Shown here piece after piece: positions 4,360-7,703 of a DNA stretch of 7,703 nucleotides (within the stretch, counting starts at the first letter, position 1; every line of letters begins with the position of its first letter). Position numbers and translations under genes: made by a program. This DNA comes from DATEJJ01 sp039649115. GTDB lineage: Bacteria; Actinomycetota; Actinomycetes; Mycobacteriales; Micromonosporaceae. Under the pieces are notes generated by a model. That model worked only from the letters and a program-made list of their open reading frames with translations. It was not told the DNA's origin and did no database searches. The stretch covers positions 1 through 7,703 of the forward strand of contig JBBWZQ010000187.1 of assembly GCA_039649115.1 (NCBI GenBank), given 5' to 3'.

Positions 4360-6924
4360 CTATCCGGTCAGCTTCCAGATCCCGACGTCGTTGTCCCGCG
4401 CGCACACCAGCAGCTCGTCGGTCCAGGCACAGCTGGACGACCGCACGCCGCGCAGCACACCGAGCACGGTCTTCTTCTTCGACTGCGCACCCAGCCCGGA
4501 GACGGTCACGTCACCGGCAGAGTCAGCGGACTTGTCGGAGAAGAGCAGCAGGCTGCCGGCGCTGATCCGCACCCAGACCGGGTTGTCGTCCGCCAGCACC
4601 GTCCCGCCGCCCGGGCCGTACAGGACGTTGAAAACCTGGGATGAACCGCCGCTCACCAGGATCCGGTCGCCGACGGGAGTGATCGTGTCGGCGTTCGCCG
4701 CCGGGCGCGACCACAGGGCCTTGCCCGCGTCCGGATCGACCGCGCGCACCTGCGTCGACTTGTCGTCGTAGCTCGTCTGGTCCAGCAGGCAGACCCGACC
4801 GCCGCAGGGTCGCAACGCCCGCGCCCGCTGCCGCGGGTCGGCGGAGGTGTAGACGAGCCGCTGGCCCTTGAGGTCGCCCAGGTTGTAGGACACGACCCGG
4901 TACCCGGCGTCCTTGCCGGCCACGTAGAGCCGGCCGGCGTAGGCCAGGTACAGGTCGTCCGGGTCGCCCACGTTGGCCTGCCGGGCCTTGACGTTTCCGG
5001 TCGCGGCGTCGCGGACCTCCGCGCTGCGGTCCGCGCCGATCACCACGAGACGGGTGTCGGCGGCGCCGCCCGGGTCCGGGTCGCCGTCGAAGCCGGCCGG
5101 GCGGGCCAGATCCGCGTCGGTGGTCACACCGAGGACCGCCGCGTCCTGGCTGCCGTACTGGTCCTTCGGGTAGTCCTGGCGCCAGGTCGCGTTGCCCGTG
5201 TGCGGGTCCATCCCGGCGACGGTGTGGCTCTTCGGGTCCGTGACGACGACGGACGAGCCCGCGACGAGTATCTTCTGGTCGCTCGACAGCGGCTTGTTCC
5301 ACGGCTCGTCGCCGTTGGCCACCCGCACTCCGTGCAAGGACCAGGTGGCCCCGGTGCCGTAGGTCTGGGCCGCGATCAGGACCGTGTCGCCCACCACCTG
5401 GAGCCACAGCCAGGTCACCGAGGACGCCCGCGACTCGTCGACGGTCATGATCCAGTGCTGCTTCCGTCCGGCGATGTCCCAGTCCTGCACGGTCATCGAC
5501 TTGCCGCTGGCCATGCCGAGGAACGCGTGGCCACCGGAGAGCGCGACAAAGGCACCGCTCACCGAGGCGTCGGACGCCATGTCCATCGACACGCTGACCG
5601 GCTCGGCCAGGTTGCTGGTGAAGTTCACCTCCGGGTACCGCTCGGGCCACAGCAGCGCGACGGCCGCGAGCACCGCGACAAGGGCGACGACCGCGGCCCC
5701 GGCAATCCACAGTGGACGGCGGCGCCGCGACGAGGGCCGCGCCGGTGCCGCGGCGGGCGGCGGCGCAAGGGTCGGGGGCGGTGAGACCGGCGGCGCGGGT
5801 GCGGGTGACACGGGGGTCGGGCTCAGCGCGGCAGACCCAGCCGGGGGTACGAGTTCCGCGATCGCTCCCTCGGCGACCGGCAGCTCCGGCTGCTCCAGCA
5901 CGGTCGGCGCGATGCCCAGGTGCGCGTGCAGCAGGCGCGCCACCAGCGGCAGCCGGGACGAGCCGCCGACCAGGAACAGGCCGGCCAGCTGATCCGGGCG
6001 CAACCCGCAGCGCTGGATCACGGCAGCCGTCTCGTACACACCGCGCTGCAGCAGCGGGCCGGCGATGCGCTCAAGCTCCTCCCGGGTCAGGTGCACGGCC
6101 TGCTCCACACCGGGTACCGCCACCGGCGCGACCGGGGTGCGGGAGAGCATCTCCTTGGCACCCCGTACGTCGTCCCAGAACAGCCGGCGCTGGCGCAGCT
6201 GGGTGCTGGTGCCGCCCGGCCGGGTCAGCGGCTGCCAGGCGGCGGGCTGGGTGCGCTCCAGCAACTGGCCGAGGTGCACGACGAGGGCCGCGTCCACGTC
6301 GAGCCCACCCAGATCCGTAAGCCCACCGTCCCCGAGCACGGTGAAGCCGGCCGGCCCGTCGTTGCGCACCACGGCCACGTCCAGCGTGCCGCCGCCGAAG
6401 TCGAACACGGCCAGCGCCTGGCCGACCGGTACCGGCCGGCGCAGCACGTCGGCGAAGTAGCGGGCCGCCGCGACCGGCTCGGCGACGAACCGTACCGGCG
6501 GCCAGCCGGCCCGGGTCGCCGCGGCGGCCAACACCTCGCGCCGGCGCGGTCCCCAGGCCGCCGGGTACGTCATGACGGCCGGGGGCAGGAAGCCGGCCGC
6601 CTCGACCGCCGCGCGCGCCACCGCCGCCAGTACCGCGGCCAACAGGTCCACAGTGGATACTTCGCGGTCACCGAGCAGGACGCCCGCCTCGTCGACCCGG
6701 CGCTTCGGGTTGGGTTCCAGCCGGGCCGGGTCCAGCGCGGCCATCCGCTGCGCGTCGCGCCCCACGTGCAGCAGCCCCGCCTCGTCGAGGTACACCGCGG
6801 ACGGCATCACCGGCACGCCGTCGAACAGCAGCGGCCGGGTCCGCCCGTCGGGCCAGCGGACCACGGCGACCGTGTTCGAGGTGCCCAGGTCCACTCCGAT
6901 CGCGTAGCCGCGAAGGTCGCTCAC
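4360..6924 (-). CDS. Hsp70-family ATPase fused through a membrane helix to a beta-propeller
   Basis: This protein has 854 residues. Residues 6-360 form an Hsp70-type ATPase domain: phosphate-1 IGVDLGTSNT (9-18), Lys74, FVAEPVAAA with Glu149, phosphate-2 VFDFGGGTLDVAV (173-185; Asp175, Thr180 and Asp182 match DnaK Asp194, Thr199 and Asp201) and adenosine motif LFLVGGSSRLPLV (316-328). No Hsp70 substrate-binding domain follows. Instead come a Pro/Ala-rich linker (366-397), a basic SRRRR stop (399-403), one transmembrane helix (about 405-426) and about 425 residues of PQQ-like beta-propeller repeats with the D-x-x-TG-x-x-x-W pattern (e.g. 573-581, 730-738). The positive-inside rule places the ATPase in the cytoplasm and the propeller outside. 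Cys707/712 and Cys832/841 could form disulphides. The GTG start lies 19 bp after the rlmB stop codon. Function is unknown; an envelope sensor or scaffold is inference. Confidence 0.85.
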   Translation of the reverse strand: MSDLRGYAIGVDLGTSNTVAVVRWPDGRTRPLLFDGVPVMPSAVYLDEAGLLHVGRDAQRMAALDPARLEPNPKRRVDEAGVLLGDREVSTVDLLAAVLAAVARAAVEAAGFLPPAVMTYPAAWGPRRREVLAAAATRAGWPPVRFVAEPVAAARYFADVLRRPVPVGQALAVFDFGGGTLDVAVVRNDGPAGFTVLGDGGLTDLGGLDVDAALVVHLGQLLERTQPAAWQPLTRPGGTSTQLRQRRLFWDDVRGAKEMLSRTPVAPVAVPGVEQAVHLTREELERIAGPLLQRGVYETAAVIQRCGLRPDQLAGLFLVGGSSRLPLVARLLHAHLGIAPTVLEQPELPVAEGAIAELVPPAGSAALSPTPVSPAPAPPVSPPPTLAPPPAAAPARPSSRRRRPLWIAGAAVVALVAVLAAVALLWPERYPEVNFTSNLAEPVSVSMDMASDASVSGAFVALSGGHAFLGMASGKSMTVQDWDIAGRKQHWIMTVDESRASSVTWLWLQVVGDTVLIAAQTYGTGATWSLHGVRVANGDEPWNKPLSSDQKILVAGSSVVVTDPKSHTVAGMDPHTGNATWRQDYPKDQYGSQDAAVLGVTTDADLARPAGFDGDPDPGGAADTRLVVIGADRSAEVRDAATGNVKARQANVGDPDDLYLAYAGRLYVAGKDAGYRVVSYNLGDLKGQRLVYTSADPRQRARALRPCGGRVCLLDQTSYDDKSTQVRAVDPDAGKALWSRPAANADTITPVGDRILVSGGSSQVFNVLYGPGGGTVLADDNPVWVRISAGSLLLFSDKSADSAGDVTVSGLGAQSKKKTVLGVLRGVRSSSCAWTDELLVCARDNDVGIWKLTG

Positions 6925-6932
6925 GGCTCCCG

Positions 6933-6938
6933 ATCGTA
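6933..6938 (-). promoter_or_regulatory. Candidate -10 box for the Hsp70-propeller gene
   Basis: Read on the minus strand, TACGAT lies 8 bases before the GTG start, inside the 19-bp gap after rlmB. This would give a leaderless or almost leaderless transcript. A GGGAG also lies 2 bases before the GTG, too close for a normal Shine-Dalgarno. The -35 region would fall inside rlmB. Confidence 0.4.
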
Positions 6939-6943
6939 GGACC

Positions 6944-7703
6944 TCAGGTCTCTGCGCGTCTGCGGGCGACCTCCGCGAGCGCGACGGCCGCGGCCACGGA
7001 GGCGTTGAGCGATTCGACGCTGGACGCCATCGGGATGCTCACCCGCAGGTCACAGGTGCTGCCGACCAGGCGGGACAGGCCCCGGCCCTCCGAGCCGACC
7101 ACGATGACCAGGGGACCGATCGCGGCCTCCAGATCGTAGAGCGGGGTCGTGCCGTCGGCGTCGAGGCCGACCACGGTGAAGCCGGCCTGCTGGCACTCCT
7201 TCAAGGCCCGGGTCAGGTTGACCACCCGGGCGATGGGCACGCGGGCGGCGGCACCCGCGCTGGTGCGCCAGGCCGTCGCGGTCATGCTCGCCGAGCGCCG
7301 CTCCGGCAGGAACACGCCCTGCGCGCCGAACGCGGCGGCGGAGCGCACGACGGCGCCCAGGTTGCGCGGGTCGGTGACCCCGTCGAGGGCGACCAGCAGC
7401 GGCGCCGGCGCCTCCAGGGCGCGGGCCAGCAGGTCGGTCGGGTGCAGGTACTCGTACGGCGTGACCTGCAGGGCCAGCCCCTGGTGCATCGCCCGGCCGG
7501 TCATCCGGTCCAGCTCCTGGCGGGTCATCTCGATGATGGCCACGCCCGCCTTCCCGGCCAGCGAGACGGCCTCGGTCACCCGCTCGTCGGCGTCGAGGCC
7601 CAGGGCGACGTAGAGCGCCGTCGCCGGCACCTTGGCGCGCAGTGCCTCGACGACCGGGTTGCGGCCGACGACGGTCTCGGCGGTGTCCTCCCCCGAACGG
7701 CGC
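6944..7703 (-). CDS. rlmB: 23S rRNA (guanosine(2251)-2'-O)-methyltransferase RlmB, cut by window edge
   Basis: The C-terminal 252 residues of a TrmH/SpoU-family SPOUT methyltransferase that uses S-adenosylmethionine to methylate the 2'-OH of a guanosine in the 23S rRNA peptidyl-transferase region. The visible part opens with ETVVGRNPVVEALRAKVPA, the substrate-binding N-terminal domain that begins RlmB proteins after their variable basic tail. SPOUT motif 1 is DGVTDPRNLGAVVRSA (107-122 of the visible part, Asn114 and Arg120), motif 2 VGSEGRGLSRL (202-212) and motif 3 SIPMASSVESLNASVAAAV (222-240). All knot residues look intact. The frame stays open to the right edge, so the true start and the usual basic N-terminal extension of actinobacterial homologues lie outside. 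The Hsp70-propeller gene follows 19 bp downstream on the same strand. Confidence 0.95.
   Translation of the reverse strand, partial: RRSGEDTAETVVGRNPVVEALRAKVPATALYVALGLDADERVTEAVSLAGKAGVAIIEMTRQELDRMTGRAMHQGLALQVTPYEYLHPTDLLARALEAPAPLLVALDGVTDPRNLGAVVRSAAAFGAQGVFLPERRSASMTATAWRTSAGAAARVPIARVVNLTRALKECQQAGFTVVGLDADGTTPLYDLEAAIGPLVIVVGSEGRGLSRLVGSTCDLRVSIPMASSVESLNASVAAAVALAEVARRRAET

Noticed and set aside
5725..5850. GC-rich repetitive stretch as a possible DNA repeat or origin element
   Set aside because: It encodes the Pro/Ala-rich linker of the Hsp70-propeller protein; the repetitiveness is explained by codon use for that linker.
4523..6939. Several long open frames (minus 4523-5710; plus 5200-5784, 5384-5992, 5712-6320, 5920-6939) overlapping the Hsp70-propeller gene
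   Set aside because: All are Arg/Gly/Ala/Pro-rich shadows without start signals or family motifs; the 854-residue frame explains the region completely.
1..7703. Search for CRISPR repeats, toxin-antitoxin pairs, riboswitches and biosynthetic gene clusters
   Set aside because: No regularly spaced repeats, no small overlapping gene pair of a toxin-antitoxin type, and no known riboswitch core were seen by eye.

Overview
This window is high-GC actinobacterial DNA, most likely from a Micromonosporaceae-type organism (Actinoplanes/Micromonospora relatives). The evidence is very high third-position GC, GTG starts, leaderless-type promoters with TAnnnT -10 boxes a few bases before the start codon, a tRNA without encoded CCA, and actinobacterial gene families (MsiK/UgpC-type ATPase, membrane-anchored Hsp70-like protein, RlmB). 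The family assignment is inference.

Left part (1-1036). A serine recombinase gene starts at 242 and runs leftwards off the window. Just upstream of it on the same strand is a VOC (glyoxalase/bleomycin-resistance fold) gene whose second domain stops abruptly about 30 bp before the recombinase start. This looks like one end of an integrated element that interrupted the VOC gene, and a near-perfect 16-bp palindrome lies on the junction. A tRNA-Thr(TGT) gene follows, divergent from the VOC gene.

Middle part (1037-3029). A plus-strand group holds an NAD(P)-binding atypical SDR protein, a small three-segment membrane protein that starts within about 50 bp of its stop codon, a hairpin over that protein's stop codon, and then an MmcQ/YjbR-family protein with its own strong Shine-Dalgarno. 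A 260-bp stretch with no recognisable gene follows, then a minus-strand 71-residue DUF4177-like protein with a leaderless-type promoter.

Right part (3030-7703). A solitary MsiK/UgpC-type sugar ABC transporter ATPase has its own promoter, a 5'-leader hairpin and a strong terminator, with no permease or binding-protein genes beside it. It converges on an 854-residue minus-strand protein that joins an intact Hsp70/actin-type ATPase domain, a Pro/Ala-rich linker, one transmembrane helix and an extracytoplasmic PQQ-type beta-propeller. This is the most unusual protein here. Its GTG start lies 19 bp after the stop codon of rlmB (23S rRNA 2'-O-methyltransferase, cut by the right edge), with a -10 box in that gap, so it may be transcribed both from rlmB and alone.

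No CRISPR array, rRNA gene, complete insertion sequence or recognised defence system is visible.
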